A DNA stretch of 64,000 bases from Paguma larvata (taxonomy: Eukaryota > Chordata > Mammalia > Carnivora > Viverridae): NCBI GenBank assembly GCA_030068075.1, contig CM057836.1, positions 67,493,788 to 67,557,787 on the forward strand, given 5' to 3'. A model generated the notes under the pieces. The model was given only the letters and a program-made list of their open reading frames with translations, was not told the DNA's origin and made no database searches. Positions within the stretch are counted from its first letter, which is position 1. Each line of letters begins with the position of its first letter. Positions 12,509 to 25,065 of this stretch are shown here, piece after piece. The translations under genes and the position numbers were made by a program.

Positions 12509-12724
12509 TGGGGCAGCTGGGTGGCTCAGTTGGTTAAGCATCCTGCTGTTGATTTCAGCTCAGGTCTTGATCTCACAGTATGTAATTTTGAACCCTGCAT
12601 CAGGCTCTGCACTGACAGTGTGGAGGCTACTTGGGATTGTCCCTCTACCTCTCTGTCACTTCCCTACTCTCTTTCTCAAAAAATAAACTAAATAACTAAA
12701 TAATGAATAAATAAATGAATAAAT
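12509..12724 (+). repeat. tRNA-Lys-derived felid SINE, diverged
   Basis: Head 'ggggcagctgggtggctcag' starting at 12510, followed by the tRNA-like and CT-rich parts and an (AAATA)n tail. Flanking 17-bp duplications at 12492-12508 and 12725-12741 agree at 14 positions. A poly-T and CT run precedes it at 12410-12450. Confidence 0.9.
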
Positions 12725-12741
12725 AAAATCATTAACTAGCC

Positions 12742-15700
12742 CTTAAGCAAGGTAAATAAAGGAAACCATATGTAGTTTGAAAATATCAGAAGATGAATAT
12801 AGCATGCATTCTCTCCTTGGTTGAGAACCATGGCCCCAAAACATTCTGGCACAAAAGAATCACAGTCACTGTATTTTTCTTCCTCTTCCTAACAAAGTGC
12901 TTCCTCTTCCTGACTCTCAGTTCTCTGTCTCTAAATTTACCCTAAGGTTAGATGTGAAATGCAAAGGGTAAAAAGTCCTACATTTTTAAGTGAAATATTA
13001 AGTGGTTTTTGCATTTGTGTTGCAACTATTGCAAAAAAGACAGAAGTTTTTGGTTTTTTTTTAATCCACTAGTCTTAAGACAACCAAGAAGAGGAACAGT
13101 ACAAATCCTTATGTCTACTGCTCCAGTTCCACTTCTTTGCCTTTTATATATTTCCCCTAAATAATTATGATATAAATGTATTCATGTGTTATTGTTGATA
13201 ACAAAATTCCAGGAGATTACATGCTGCTCAAAGGAAAGAGAACGATGAGGAGGAGCTAATAATAAAGGATCAGAAGTTATGAACAGATAGAGGAGTTTGA
13301 TAGTTCTGAAAAAAAAAAAAAGTCACCAACATTTTCTTTTAGAGTTAGTTAGCCTTCCCAGTAGCATTAGAGATTTGCTAGGTCAAAAACATCTTGACTT
13401 AAGGTGACATGACTGGGCAGATGAAAGTGTGTCATGTAGTTCACTGTAATTGTCTACAAATTACTACACAATAGCATCAAAGTTTCAAAAGTCTCTTCTC
13501 TATGGCTTTTAAATATTATTCTCAGAGAAGTTTCTATATACTTTTCTGAGGTAATGACAGTGCTGTCAAGTTTTAGAGACATTTCTATATTATTTCAAAA
13601 ATGGTAATTTCTGATTTTCTATAAAAGGATTTTTACTACATTATGCAAGAACATCTCATTATTGCTTTGCATTTGCCATCACTAAATTTTCCTGCCTTCC
13701 TTCTTTCAGATATGTTGAATTGCTTTCAAATTAGTAACATTTTTTGAAGAAAAATTTTGCTTCTTCAAGTTCAATCATCCTTAAGTACAGTTGTGTGTGT
13801 CTGTGTGTGTATGTGTATGTGTGTTTAAGCAAGCTCTAATATCTCTTTCAAATTTTACTTCAAATGGGATAGCAAGCTGGCCTTTGCAGAGTGCTTTTTC
13901 TCTAATTTCTCTTTTCTGACATGAACTTCAGCTTTTTATATCTTGATGGACCAAGCTACTTGTCACTCACATTTCACAATTTGGAAGGGGAAAAAAAGTA
14001 AGCAATTATAGGACCTGGGTGCCCCCACAACAGCTCTGTATACAGCTAGTGACATATTCCTTTGCTTATTGTCCAATAATTCAAGTATTAATCATCAAGC
14101 TCATGACATGTATGGAAACTTTACTGAGATACATACAGAATACATTGTTTGTTCCCCTCTTCGAATATATGTACTTTCCTACAAGTCAATCTATTTTAAC
14201 ACATGGCATATATCATTGATTTTTGTTCATAAACATTGATTTGTAAAGAAAGAGGTTTTGTGCCATTTTGGGTCACAAATTCTAAACTACAAGGTCAGTC
14301 AAATATCTTAATTTCATTTCACAGAATCTTGCATTTATACTTTACCCATGCTCTAGCCAGCCCTTACCACATCCCACTGTTTTGCCTGTACTGGAATAGT
14401 CCTCATAACTTCTTCTTCAAACCAATTTTTCTATCCCCCAAGGTCTCCTGGCTCCTTGGCAGCCAGCACCAAGAGATCCCTCACTCCCTGAAATTTCTGC
14501 AGAAACTCATCATTGTCACACTTTGCACATATAGTATAAGTGTCCTAGTTTTAGTAATTAACTCAATTACAGGATCTTTTCATTTCTGTAACTTCGTTTA
14601 TTTTTATCTGTACCGTATATACAGGCAGCATCCAGCAAATATGAACTAGATTAATCTATTTAAATAAATTACTTCCTAACATTAGTTTTTGAAGTAAAAG
14701 CTAACAGTTTTAAACTTTTGTACCATATCTAATAACTCAATCTATAATCTAAACCCTTTCACAAACGTTAGAAGAGATGGAAAGGGTAAAGTACAAAATG
14801 TATTAAAGCTTTTAAAGCCATCTTGTCTGTTCATAGGGTTATATAGCATCCTTCAAGATTATATGGTTTTGTGAGATGTATAAGGAGGGAGCCCTCACCA
14901 CTTAGATTCTATTGTAGTAATAACACAGATATAATGGATACTGAGTTCTTTCAAAAGAATGTTTGAAAGAAATAACTGTTATTTGGTTTTACTTTTCAAA
15001 TACAAAAGAAACAGAATAAATCAAGCAAAATTATGTTAAAAGATGAATATGACTCAGAGTTTTTAAATCTTCTGATTTGTACATAATGTAGAAAATTGAT
15101 TAGAATGATTGTCACAGATTATATTCTCCTATGGGCCTCAAACCCTAGATATCCTTCAAATCCTCATAAGAATTCTGAAAAGTATGTGTGGGAAACTCAT
15201 GTTCAGTGATGATAACATTCCAAGGCCACAGAGAGATAAATGGAGCATTTAGGATTAAACAAATTTGACCTATTCTAAATCTCATTTCCTTTGCACTATT
15301 CTCAAATTGTGGAAATAAAATCTTGATTTAAGTAAAAAAGTACGGTTATTTTTTACTTCTGTTACATTTACTAAACAATTTAAATAAATAAAATAGAAAA
15401 TTACAACACTCTGAAACTATCAAATGGAATATGCTGAAATTTAAGAAATATGTTAACTTTCATTATGCTTCCTCCTTTTATTGGCCATGCTTATAATTGC
15501 TCAATGAGTCAAGGAAAACAAAATACACACAAGACTAGCTAGACAGCAATAGGCAGAGAAGTAAGGATTATTTAAAAAAATGAACAGAATCCTAGCCCAG
15601 ATGTGCAGAAGTGAAGCAGGAATTGGTGTGGCTAATTTGGCTGTATCGTAGAACATCATCATATATTCAACAAATAAAGTCATGAAGAAAAAAAAAATAG

Positions 15701-18210
15701 ATAGTTGATAAATGATAATAAATAAATATAGGATAAATTAAAAGTTGCCAGATATTCTGACATTAAAGTATCAAGATGCCTTTCCCACCCACCCACCTCC
15801 AACCAGGGTTTGCTAGGGAGCTCATCACTTAAATGGTTCTCAAGAGGGATATTTTACCTGCGTCAGGTGTCCACATCCCAGTATACTTGCAGCATCAGAA
15901 AACAGACTTAATGGGGATATTAAGGTATATTTGAAAGCATAAAACAAAAATAACTAGAGCCTACTTACACACTTGAAACTATAAATTTGTGTAGGGTTGG
16001 GTTACCTGCACTTTGAAGCTGGAGAGCTACTAGAAACTCTGTCATCATACCTTTCTCCATTCCTCACACTACTTTTCTTTATTCATTTGCTTCAATTTCC
16101 TCCTGGGATAATCTCTGTCTCCTCCCTAAAGTGTAAGTCAAGACACAGGAGCTCACAACACACTTGTATGTGCCATGGAGACTGTTTTCTTTCTCTTTCT
16201 CTCTTTCTTTCCCTGTTGGTTTTGTGTTAAAATTATTGAAAAAGAGACTCTTACCCAATTTTGAAAAATATTACCCATTCTTATCCTGTTTACCATTGAT
16301 GAGATCATATATATACAACTATGGCTGCAGGAACCTTTCCTAAAAACAGCGGTGAAGTTACAGAACTCTTATAAACTGGAAGACACTCAAGTTTCGGGTT
16401 CATTAGTCCACTCTCTCAAGGAGGAAAGGCATCAGACATTACGGAACCAAATTTGTAAGAACACAATTTGCAAGCATCAGCTTATTTAGTGTTGTTGGAT
16501 ATTTTTCTGGCAAGATAAATGCAACAATTATTTATTCAAATAACACTCTCCTAATAGGCTTATGAATGATCAATAACTGATAAAAGGTATAAAAGTGACT
16601 ATAAGACATATCAAAACACCAGTAGTGGTTATCTTTGGGTATGAGGGATAAGTTTTTGCATAATTTTTGATATAATTTATCTGTGCTTTCTAACTATTTT
16701 ACATTGACTATGTACAACTTTTTAAAAGATAGAAAACAAAGATTATATACATCATGATATATACATACACAAACACATGTATACACATTCTATCATGATG
16801 TATAGAACTCTTAAGTTATAAAATATATATTCTTTTATTTAATTTACTTTAAGGAACATTCCACTTTCCCATTCATAAACACATAGAAGCAATGCCTGTC
16901 TTTTCTAGTATACTTTACCACTAAACGCTCATCTCTGAACAGTGCTCCAAGGCTTTGTTCTATTAATAAGGGCTATGACAGAATCTAAAACCATATTAGA
17001 ACATGCTTGAAAGACTTTCCTGGCAAGTTTTTATTAAAGGACCCTTAGATCTAGGGGAATTTTTTCTTTAACATCAGTTCTGTAACATCTGAGGTGTATT
17101 TCAATGATAAGATTCAATCTTAGAAAATGCATGAGTTAAAAAGTTTGTCTTGCATGAAAACTATGTTATCTCTTCACCTGCCATTTAGTGCAGCTGTGAC
17201 ATTCAGCCGGGAGTCAAAAATAAGAGGAAAAAGTTTCTTCTTGGCTTTTCCCATCTTCCCCCCTCCCTGCACCCATTGATATTCAGCAATATTACATACA
17301 TTTAGTTCAGAAATAAGACCAAATGCTTTTCTAAAAATAGATAATCTAGTTGAAATGTGGATGAAGCACAAAAGCAGAGGTTACTGACATAATGATTGTC
17401 CTATTAACAGCCTGTGTACTGTGAATATTCTTGAAACTTTGGTGCTGCAGTCTTTTATACTTTTCATGAATCTTACTTTCATGATGGTCAATCTAGCAAT
17501 TTTTTGAATTGCAGTAAAAACTATCTATGAAGGCATTTAGTGGATTGATGAATGATGCTAAAATGTCCTAGATCAGTTTGATGATGAGAAATTTTCACCT
17601 CTAAAAATCAGCCAGTTTCTGAATTGTATAGCATAATCATTCAGATAAAAAAGCCTAATTAACTGTGGAACTATACATGTGTAGTATTATATATGCAATA
17701 GTGATGGTTTCTAAAAAAATAAAAAACCTTCTTGTCTAACAGAATTTCTTGGCAGCCTACTATTTTGACACAGAATATCAAATAATGAACTTGAAAAAAG
17801 CACAAAGTATTACATATGTTCCTAAACCTACTGCTTCTGTAACTGCTTCTCTTTCTGTCAGAAGCAAATGTGATCCACAAAATCAAATCATTTTCGCTAA
17901 GTGCTGTTGACTTCTTAAAATGTTATTTCTGTCCGTTAATTTTAAGGAACAACTTAATATACAATTAGAGAAGGCATGTTAAAATGTTAATAAATATATT
18001 ACTATATTACATAACATAATAAATAATATTAATATACAACTAGAAAAGTCACATTCAGACTGATAAACAATAAAACACCAAAAGGAAAGGTTAAAGACTA
18101 GACTTTTACTTTGATTTATTCACAGTCAATGAATGCCTAACTCTATTGATATGAAGGCTGTAAAGAATTTCTGGTTTAATTTTGGAAAAAAATGATGGCC
18201 TATAGAACCT
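12742..18210. other. Long repeat-poor intergenic stretch
   Basis: Mostly anonymous AT-rich DNA. Items visible: a TG-rich simple repeat at 13790-13826; faint L2-like text at 14340-14645, where the 137-codon ORF lies; a faint MIR-like block at 15195-15300; and an old L1-end-like block at 16590-16760 ('agtagtggttatctttgggt' followed by 'attttacattgactatgtac'). None is secure. No exon, CpG-rich promoter or RNA gene is recognised. Confidence 0.45.
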
Positions 18211-18211
18211 G

Positions 18212-18372
18212 TCTCCGACTCAAATCATAGCACCACACTTCGTAACTCAGTGACTCTGAATGTATTATTTACTATATTACCACTGAAAAATTTCACCTGT
18301 ATCTTTTACAGGTCATTGTAATAGACACTTTTTAAGTTATTGTGAAGATTAAATGACAGTGTATAGCACAAC
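18212..18372 (+). repeat. MIR remnant
   Basis: 'gactcaaatcatagcaccacac', 'ttcgtaactcagtgactctgaa' and 'aagttattgtgaagattaaatg' (as diverged blocks) follow the MIR order of tRNA-like head, core and 'GTTGTGAGGATTAAATGAG' tail. Confidence 0.55.
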
Positions 18373-18484
18373 TGTACACCATAATTATATCTTCAGAAAT
18401 GCACAGTTCTGTTTCTCTTTTCAGTAAAAAAAAATCTGTTTCTGTTCATTAAAGAAACTCAATACAACTCTGGATGGTAGGCCA

Positions 18485-18585
18485 TTTGCTTCCTATTTAT
18501 TATATTATTTTTTATATTTTATAATTATATGATTATTAAATTAAATATTAATATAATATTAAAATATTATTTATTTTTATTGTTT
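18485..18585. repeat. AT-only, partly palindromic tract
   Basis: Nearly pure A/T, with repeated ATTATATAAT-like and AATATTAATATT-like inverted segments. No gene is present. Confidence 0.6.
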
Positions 18586-18929
18586 AAGGAAGGCTATTTC
18601 TTTTGTCTCAGGAGTCAATGGTATTTAGATAAATAGCAATGGTCCATTTCATGTTAAATATCTGGGAAGACAATATTTTAAAACATGAACATTTTCCAGA
18701 AATTAATTTGTCGATTTCCTCAAATTACACTCAAAATACAGCATTTTTTTTTACTAGACTGAAATCTGAGTTTAAATTTTTCGTGGAAGTACAAAGTACT
18801 ACGAATAGAAGAACTCAGTTGGGAGTACTACTCCATATCAAAAAATATTATACAGGTATAATAATAAAACAGCAATGTATTGTTGGAGGATTAGAAAAAA
18901 TATAATAGTGAATCAAGAAAGAGAGGCAA

Positions 18930-19785
18930 GAAATAACATGTGTATATATTCAAACCCAGTGTATGACAAAGATATTCCAGAAAAGAGATTAAATAAATAA
19001 TCTAGGCACACTTGATTATCCTTACTGGAAATCTTAAAATGCACATCTTTCTCACCCTATACTTAAAAATAAAAATAAATTCCAAATGGACAAAATAACT
19101 TAGAGAATTTTTTTAAGTTTATTTATTTTGAGACAAAGGGAGAGAGAGAGAAATGCGGGGGAGGGGAAGGGCAGAGAGAGAGAGAGAGAGAAACTATACC
19201 AAGCAGGTTTTGCACTGTCAGTACCAAGCCCAGTGTGGGGCTCAAACCCACAAACCATGAGATCATGAACTGAGATGAAACTAAGAGTCAGGGACTTAAC
19301 TGACTGAGCCACTCTATCGCCCCCAAAGGATAAAAGAACTTAAATGTAAAAGGCACAGCTGTAAATATTTTCAAAGAAAATATAAAAAAACTATCTTTGT
19401 GACCTTAGAGTAAGGATTTATTTAACAAGCTATAACACATGTATACTCTATAGGAATAAATGGATAACTCAAATCTATTAGAATAAAAATCTTATTTTAA
19501 TTTAAAAATACAATGAAGAAGTGATATCTGTAAATTTTAAAAAAGTATTTTCACCACATAACTGAGTGAGACTAGCGTTAATTCAGAGGAAGGCATATTG
19601 GATGGGATACAGAGTACACATCTAAGATAGGTCATGGATGTTTATAAAGCTCTATTCTTAAAGAGGTAATGATCAAATGAACAATTAATTAAATTATTAT
19701 TCTGTGAGTGTTCATAAAGACCTTATACAATCTTTTGTATGTTACATAAAAATCAAAATAAACTTTACCAACAAATAAAATATAT
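18930..19785 (+). mobile_element. Old LINE-1 (L1M) ORF2 3' part and 3' UTR
   Basis: Decayed L1 text: 'acttgattatccttactgga', 'ctcaccctatacttaaaaat', 'ttgtgaccttagagtaagga' and a 3' end 'gtatgttacataaaaatcaa'. The element is interrupted by a minus-strand SINE at 19103-19324. No frame remains open. Confidence 0.65.
19103..19324 (-). repeat. tRNA-Lys-derived felid SINE inside L1M
   Basis: Minus-strand copy with a diverged head (complement of 'gactgagccactctatcgcccc' near 19302-19323) and a (GA)n expansion at 19139-19192. Flanking sequences 19085-19102 and 19325-19342 agree at 15 of 18 positions, consistent with a target duplication. Confidence 0.88.
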
Positions 19786-19789
19786 GGCT

Positions 19790-20790
19790 TAAAAAAAAGA
19801 TAGGGCAAAACCTTCATGAGATTGGATTGGGCAATGATATCTAGGATAAGACACTCAAAGCACAGACAACCAAAATAAAAATAGATAATTGTACTACAAC
19901 AAATTTTAAAACATCAAAAAAACACATCAACAGAATGAAAACTGAACCCATAGTATAAGAGTTATAATATTTGCAAGTTATATATCTGATAAAGGGTTAA
20001 TGTCTAGAAAATATAAAGAACCCATAACTCAAAACAACAACAAACAATCTGATTAAAAAGTGGGAAAAGGAGGCGCCTGGGTGGCTCAGTTGGTTAAGTG
20101 TCTGACTTCGGCTCAGGTCATGATCTCATGCTTAGTGAGTTTGAGACTCACATCAGGCTCTGTGCTAACAGCTCAGAACCTGGAGCCTGATTCATATTCT
20201 GTGTCCCCCTCTCTCTCTACCTCTTCCCTGCTTCACTCTGTCTCTCTCTCTCTCTCAATAAATAAATGGATAAATAAATAAATAAATACTAAAAAAAATG
20301 TTTTTAAGTGGGAAAAGGACTTGAACAGACATTTCTCCAAAGAAGAAATACAAATGGTCAATAAACACATAAAAAGATGTTCAACATCACAAATCATGAG
20401 GTACATGCAAATTAAAACCAAAATGAGGTATCTATCACACCCATTTGGATGGCAGTTATCAAAACAACAGCAACAACAACTATAACAACAAATGAAAATA
20501 ACAAGTGTTGGTGAGGAGGTGGAGTAATTTAAAAACCCTTGGGCACTGCTGGTGGAAATGTAAAATGATGCGGTCAGTGAAAAACAGAATGATAGTTCCT
20601 CCAAAGGAAAAAAAAATACAGATATATATATATAATTACCATATAATCCAGGAATTCCACTTCTAGATATATACCAAAAAGATCTGAAAGCACTGTCTCA
20701 AAGAGATATTAGTAACCAATGTAAATGTACTTAACACTACTGAATGATGAGTGATTATGATAATAAATATCATATAATATATATTTTGCC
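19790..20790 (+). pseudogene. LINE-1 ORF2 C-terminal fragment, decayed
   Basis: The order of text is that of the ORF2 C-terminal third and its end: 'cttcatgagattggattggg', 'tatctgataaagggttaatg', 'agacatttctccaaagaaga', 'aagatgttcaacatcacaaa', 'gggcactgctggtggaaatg' and 'ccaggaattccacttctaga'. Frameshifts and stops break it throughout, so no protein is expected. A SINE at 20072-20305 splits it. The region lacks the reverse transcriptase and endonuclease parts. A 123-codon minus-strand ORF across it is an antisense shadow. Confidence 0.82.
20072..20305 (+). repeat. tRNA-Lys-derived felid SINE inside L1
   Basis: Full-length copy: head 'ggcgcctgggtggctcagtt', intact middle, CT-rich stretch, AATAAATA-type tail. 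A perfect 14-bp duplication AAGTGGGAAAAGGA lies at 20058-20071 and 20306-20319; outside it the L1 text resumes without loss. Confidence 0.96.
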
Positions 20791-20794
20791 ACAA

Positions 20795-20984
20795 TTTTTT
20801 AAAATTTTATTTTAGAGACAGAGTGAACATGTGAGCTGGGGAGAGGGGCAGAGAGAGAGAGAGAGAGAGGCTTCATGCTCAGTGCAGAACCTTATGCAGG
20901 GCTTGATCACACAACCCCTGGGATCATGACCTGAGATAAAATCAAGAGTCAGATGCTCTATCAACTAAGCCACCTAGACACCCC
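20795..20984 (-). repeat. tRNA-Lys-derived felid SINE, diverged
   Basis: Minus-strand copy with the head complement 'ctaagccacctagacacccc' ending at 20984, a (GA)n tract at 20848-20868 and a T-rich tail complement. CCACA-like words flank it, but no convincing duplication can be drawn. Confidence 0.85.
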
Positions 20985-21568
20985 AACCACATTAAAAAAA
21001 AAAAGGAATTAAATCTTATTTGGTAATAAACATCGAGTGAAGAAGTATCTGTTATTGGCATAAAAATGTCTCAAAAGCTACTTATTTCAAATGAGCTTGA
21101 GATATTATATTTATTGTCCTTTAAGTAGCCTTCTGATTTTATATTTGCAATAAAATTAGTTCTCAGAATAACTCATATGGTAGCTTTTCTATATATTTCT
21201 AGACCTTCAGGAGGTTATGTGTGCTAGGAGGCTGATTTCTATATTACAATACCATGTCAATTATTCTTAGTTAAATAAAATCAGTGAGTCGATATGTTCA
21301 ATGAGCTACTAAAGCAGCCAAAACAATCTCATGAACCAATGGAAAGCCTTTTATTCACTATACTAATTTGTATTTCAGAAATTTAAGTCTCAGCAGAGGT
21401 ATGTCTGTTTTCAACAAAGCTGTATTTTTAGTAACCAAATCCTGCCTCTTGCTTAGAAATGGAGGATGCACATAAGCTTTTCATCTCTTTGTATACGACT
21501 GTTTGTGTTGTGGCATCCATATATTCTGTACTCATGTCAAATATATGGGAAAGTGTGTGTGAGTGAAT

Positions 21569-21570
<2 letters not shown>

Positions 21571-21615
<45 letters not shown>
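21571..21615 (+). repeat. (GT)n microsatellite
   Basis: About 22 uninterrupted GT units, preceded by a shorter broken GT stretch from 21552. The length and purity favour polymorphism and Z-DNA potential. Confidence 0.95.
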
Positions 21616-21616
<1 letters not shown>

Positions 21617-22924
21617 TTTCAGATCAGTTCATGACTGATCCTAGAGAGTATCCATGAGGTTATTATTAAGAATTTAAGATTTATTTACTTCTTTTCCTAT
21701 AAATGTCAGGAAAAGAAGGAAGCTAAAAAAATCATTGTCTAAGCTTGCAATGTTTTGCAAACTTGAATTTAGACTTCTTATGTACAGTGTTTTTTGCAAA
21801 AAAGCAGTAAGTGGATAAACTGTCATAGAGCGAGAAATATTTACTCTAAAAATGGGAAGGATTTTAATTTGATCATTCGTCATCCATCCCTGTTGATCCT
21901 TTGCCCATATATTGTGATCCTTTGCTAGAATATGTTGCTGATGACACAAAAAAACAGTTAGCATTCTTATTGCTAACATTTGTAACCCTTCTAGAAACAA
22001 ATTCTGACAAGCTGAAGCTTGGTGGGATACTAGCTATTCATTTCTTTGAAATGTTTCTTGTATACATTATTTACATCTTACTGGATGTGTTAACAAATGC
22101 AATAAGTTGCATTGCCAGTGAAAAAGATGTGCTGCCTTTTCACAAATCAATAATAATTAAGACAAATCACTTATATTTCAATACATTATACATTCCCAGA
22201 AACCTTGAAAGGAAGATAAATATTAATATTTATGGTTAAAAATGATGAAGCCAATGCCACTAAATTTCATTAAATATATGAAGAAATAGATTTAGTGTAC
22301 TTGGAAATTTAATAATGGCAAATTTTCTGCATTTGTATTTAAGAAGAAAGGAATGGAAATTCTGAAGAGGAATTAAACCTTCATACTAACGGTTAAATTG
22401 CTGTTAAGTTCAGTAAACTGAACTGTGAGTAGACAACCTATCACTGGATATGTATTCCTTTTCTAACCAATCGCTTTCTTTAATGCATTAGAGAGAAGAG
22501 CATATGTTGATATATATTTAATAAATCTGTTGCTGTCAAAATATTTCTATAGACCTGAGATATAATTACAACCGGACAGATAATTACTTGAGTGTTGCTT
22601 TTCATTACTGTGTCCATATAAATAATTATGTAAAATATGCCCTTCAAGACAGATAAAGAAGATATGGTAAATTGCTTCCTGGATGATTCTTTAGCACATG
22701 GTAAACTACTTCCCATGTGATTCACTTCTGAGTATTAGAAAACAAACCCTAGGACTTTATATGTGATTCATAAAACTAGAGATATATAGTAGTGAAAGTC
22801 AACAGTGCAACCTCTGTAGATTACAGTCCAGAAACATGAACTGACTACCACAGAGATAAATAGTATGGAGGGTCATACACTCATTCTGTAATACTGAGAG
22901 AGAAGAATCTTAAAGTTTTCTAAT

Positions 22925-23060
22925 TCTATGTAAGTTTTTTCCTTTTTTGTTTTCTTCTCCCTTCCTTCTTCCTTCATTCTTTCCTTTCTTCATCTTTCCC
23001 TTCCATTTTTCTTCATTTTCTCTCTGATATATAAACTCTTTTCTACTTTTCCCCCCTTAA
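22925..23060 (+). repeat. Polypyrimidine (CT-rich) tract
   Basis: Almost entirely C and T with CTTC and CCTT motifs for about 100 bases, then a few purine interruptions. Confidence 0.85.
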
Positions 23061-23699
23061 TCTGTTTCTCCCCCATTCCTAATTCCTACTTCTGATGTTA
23101 AATAAAGAAGATAAAACTGATCCAGAATTGGTCAAGTATCAATCAAGTGTTATAGACTGGAGTGTATCTAAGGGACAGGAGCTTGAATAGTGAGTTTATT
23201 ACTTGAGGCAAGATGAGATGCATCCTCACACTGAAGTAAGGGACAGATAATACACAAATGCCAGTGAGTAAGAAAATGGATCACATTTGGTTGAGAATCA
23301 TAGGGACAGGAGTTTGTGGCTAAGAAGAAGACTGTAATAATACCAAAACATGGCTTAACAGAATTATAGAGAAATTGTTGTGAATACTACTGAGTGTGTA
23401 CAGTTCTCCTTCTGGGTCAGGATACTATGTGGTGTGAAGTGGAAAAAAATAATATAGATTAAATGATTACTGGTTAACATAGAATGGCATAAGGTAAAGT
23501 GGTATATTTATCTCTGTACCAATATACCTTCCACCATCATTATTTGTGTAAACATAGATACATTTGTACTGCTAATTGGCTCAGAGCCTCTCAAGACCCA
23601 TCTCCCTGGAGGCCAAGGTCACAACCAATGATAACAACAGTAATGGCCTCTAAAAATCATGTCAGCCATTTATCATATGCTGTTTGATAATGGCTGTCA

Positions 23700-23850
23700 T
23701 CATTTTATGGACTAACTTCACCTTCCCATCTGCAGACCAATTTTCTTGAGGCCATAGGTGTCTTACACATCATTGTAGCCTTTAGAGCATGTAGCACACT
23801 GTTTCTGATAGAGTACGTGCTTAATAAAAGATGCAAAAATAAAATCTGAT
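23700..23850 (+). repeat. LINE L2 3'-end remnant
   Basis: 'ttcttgaggccataggtgtc', 'gagcatgtagcacactgttt' and 'gtacgtgcttaataaaagat' follow the L2 end order (TTGAGGGCAGGGACC, GCACAGTGCCTGGCA, AGTAGGTGCTCAATAAATG). Confidence 0.65.
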
Positions 23851-24639
23851 TCTGACAATGAAGCCAGTTCAGTGATCCATATAGTCTCAGAGAATAAGAA
23901 AGTACTCACACGGTCAAATGCATAGAAATACGGAGGTGGTACATTTATAGTTCTAAGAAAGACATATTAAATTCTATTTTCATGGGAAACTCCCATATTA
24001 TCCAGAAGTACCTGTGTTAAATTAGTCTATCCTTTTGCTTGCAAATTGTACTTGATTTTAAGTGTGTTTTGTTATATGATTCACTGGGAAGTACCTTTTC
24101 AGAATCTATCCCTATCACCCCACCACACACACTTCAGGATTATTTTTACCTTTATAAAACAAAAACTGATCTTATACTGTCTCTAAACTTTTGTTAGCTT
24201 CTAGGAGACAGAGTGTATAAAAAATAAATTATTTGGGCTGTTATTCATGGGATTTTATAATTTTGCCCCAAACTTTTCCCTTAAACAAGATACAGTTGAA
24301 AATACACTATTTGATATAGTAACATACATTCAATTAAGGTTTCATTCCCCTCCATATGTACACACCACGATCTAGAATATACTACTAAAACAAGACTCTC
24401 ACAAGATATTTGACACAAAAATTCAGTTTCATGTTAAAATAATCTTGATAAATGCTACTTATTAAGTATCAGTCATAATTTGCATTAAAAGGTCTGAAAA
24501 ATCTGACAAAGAATACTGCTTCATTTTTTTAACCCAGAGTTTTTCTAATTACAACTTCAAAACTCATTTTGTGTGTGTATGTGGTTCAACAAATACCTAT
24601 TAAAAACTCTTTATTCTTGGCATTCTACTGGATACTGAG
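23851..24639. other. Anonymous intergenic DNA
   Basis: No gene or repeat is recognised. Confidence 0.5.
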
Positions 24640-25065
24640 GCTCAGCTTGATGTTTCAGTGATCCTATTCTCTACTTCTGTCTTCTTTTCCTCACGTTTTC
24701 AGCCGCACATCAACTCCTAAGCCCATTATGGTCAGAGATTCCAGGGCCTTTATTCAGACTGGAAACTAGCCAGAATGCACCTCTGTGGATATCTTACCAT
24801 ACTTCAAGTGCCAGATCAGCACCTTTCCTTCTGTAAAACGTATCCCAAATTTCCATCCCTGTTTCCAAAATTAATTTTACCTTTTTTAAATCTTATTGGC
24901 ATTTTATTCAGATATATTGTATGCCGTTGTTTACTCTTCCCCTCACTATGCTGTGGTTCTTTGTAGGTAGAGATTTAGTTTCTTTTACATCCTTACCCCT
25001 TCTATTTAAACAATGTCTCCCACACTGTATGCATATCCAAAATGTTTGTTAAAGTGAATTTTATG
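24640..25065 (+). repeat. LINE L2-like remnant
   Basis: 'cttcaagtgccagatcagca', a 'gtaggtagagatttagtttc' block and a 3' end 'ccacactgtatgcatatcca' then 'aaaatgtttgttaaagtga' resemble L2 in order. Divergence is high, so the left edge is a guess. Confidence 0.5.

Larger units (their letters stand above)
20985..23699. other. Repeat-poor intergenic DNA
   Basis: Apart from the two simple repeats listed separately, nothing is recognised. Two overlapping ORFs of about 110 codons on opposite strands (21674-22000 minus, 21901-22239 plus) have no known motif, and I see no promoter or RNA-processing context for them. Confidence 0.5.

Noticed and set aside
14236..14649. 137-codon plus-strand ORF, the longest outside the L1 and simple-repeat areas
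   Set aside because: No recognisable domain, no splice or promoter context, high hydrophobic and Phe/Ser/Tyr content typical of AT-rich random translation; the underlying DNA is faintly L2-like.
20233..20604. 123-codon minus-strand ORF
   Set aside because: Antisense to a plus-strand L1 fragment and a SINE tail; its composition reflects CAACAACAA and GA-rich repeats.
21674..22239. Overlapping ORFs of 108 (minus) and 112 (plus) codons
   Set aside because: They overlap on opposite strands, lack motifs, and there is no sign of transcription signals. Chance ORFs in AT-rich DNA are the simpler explanation.
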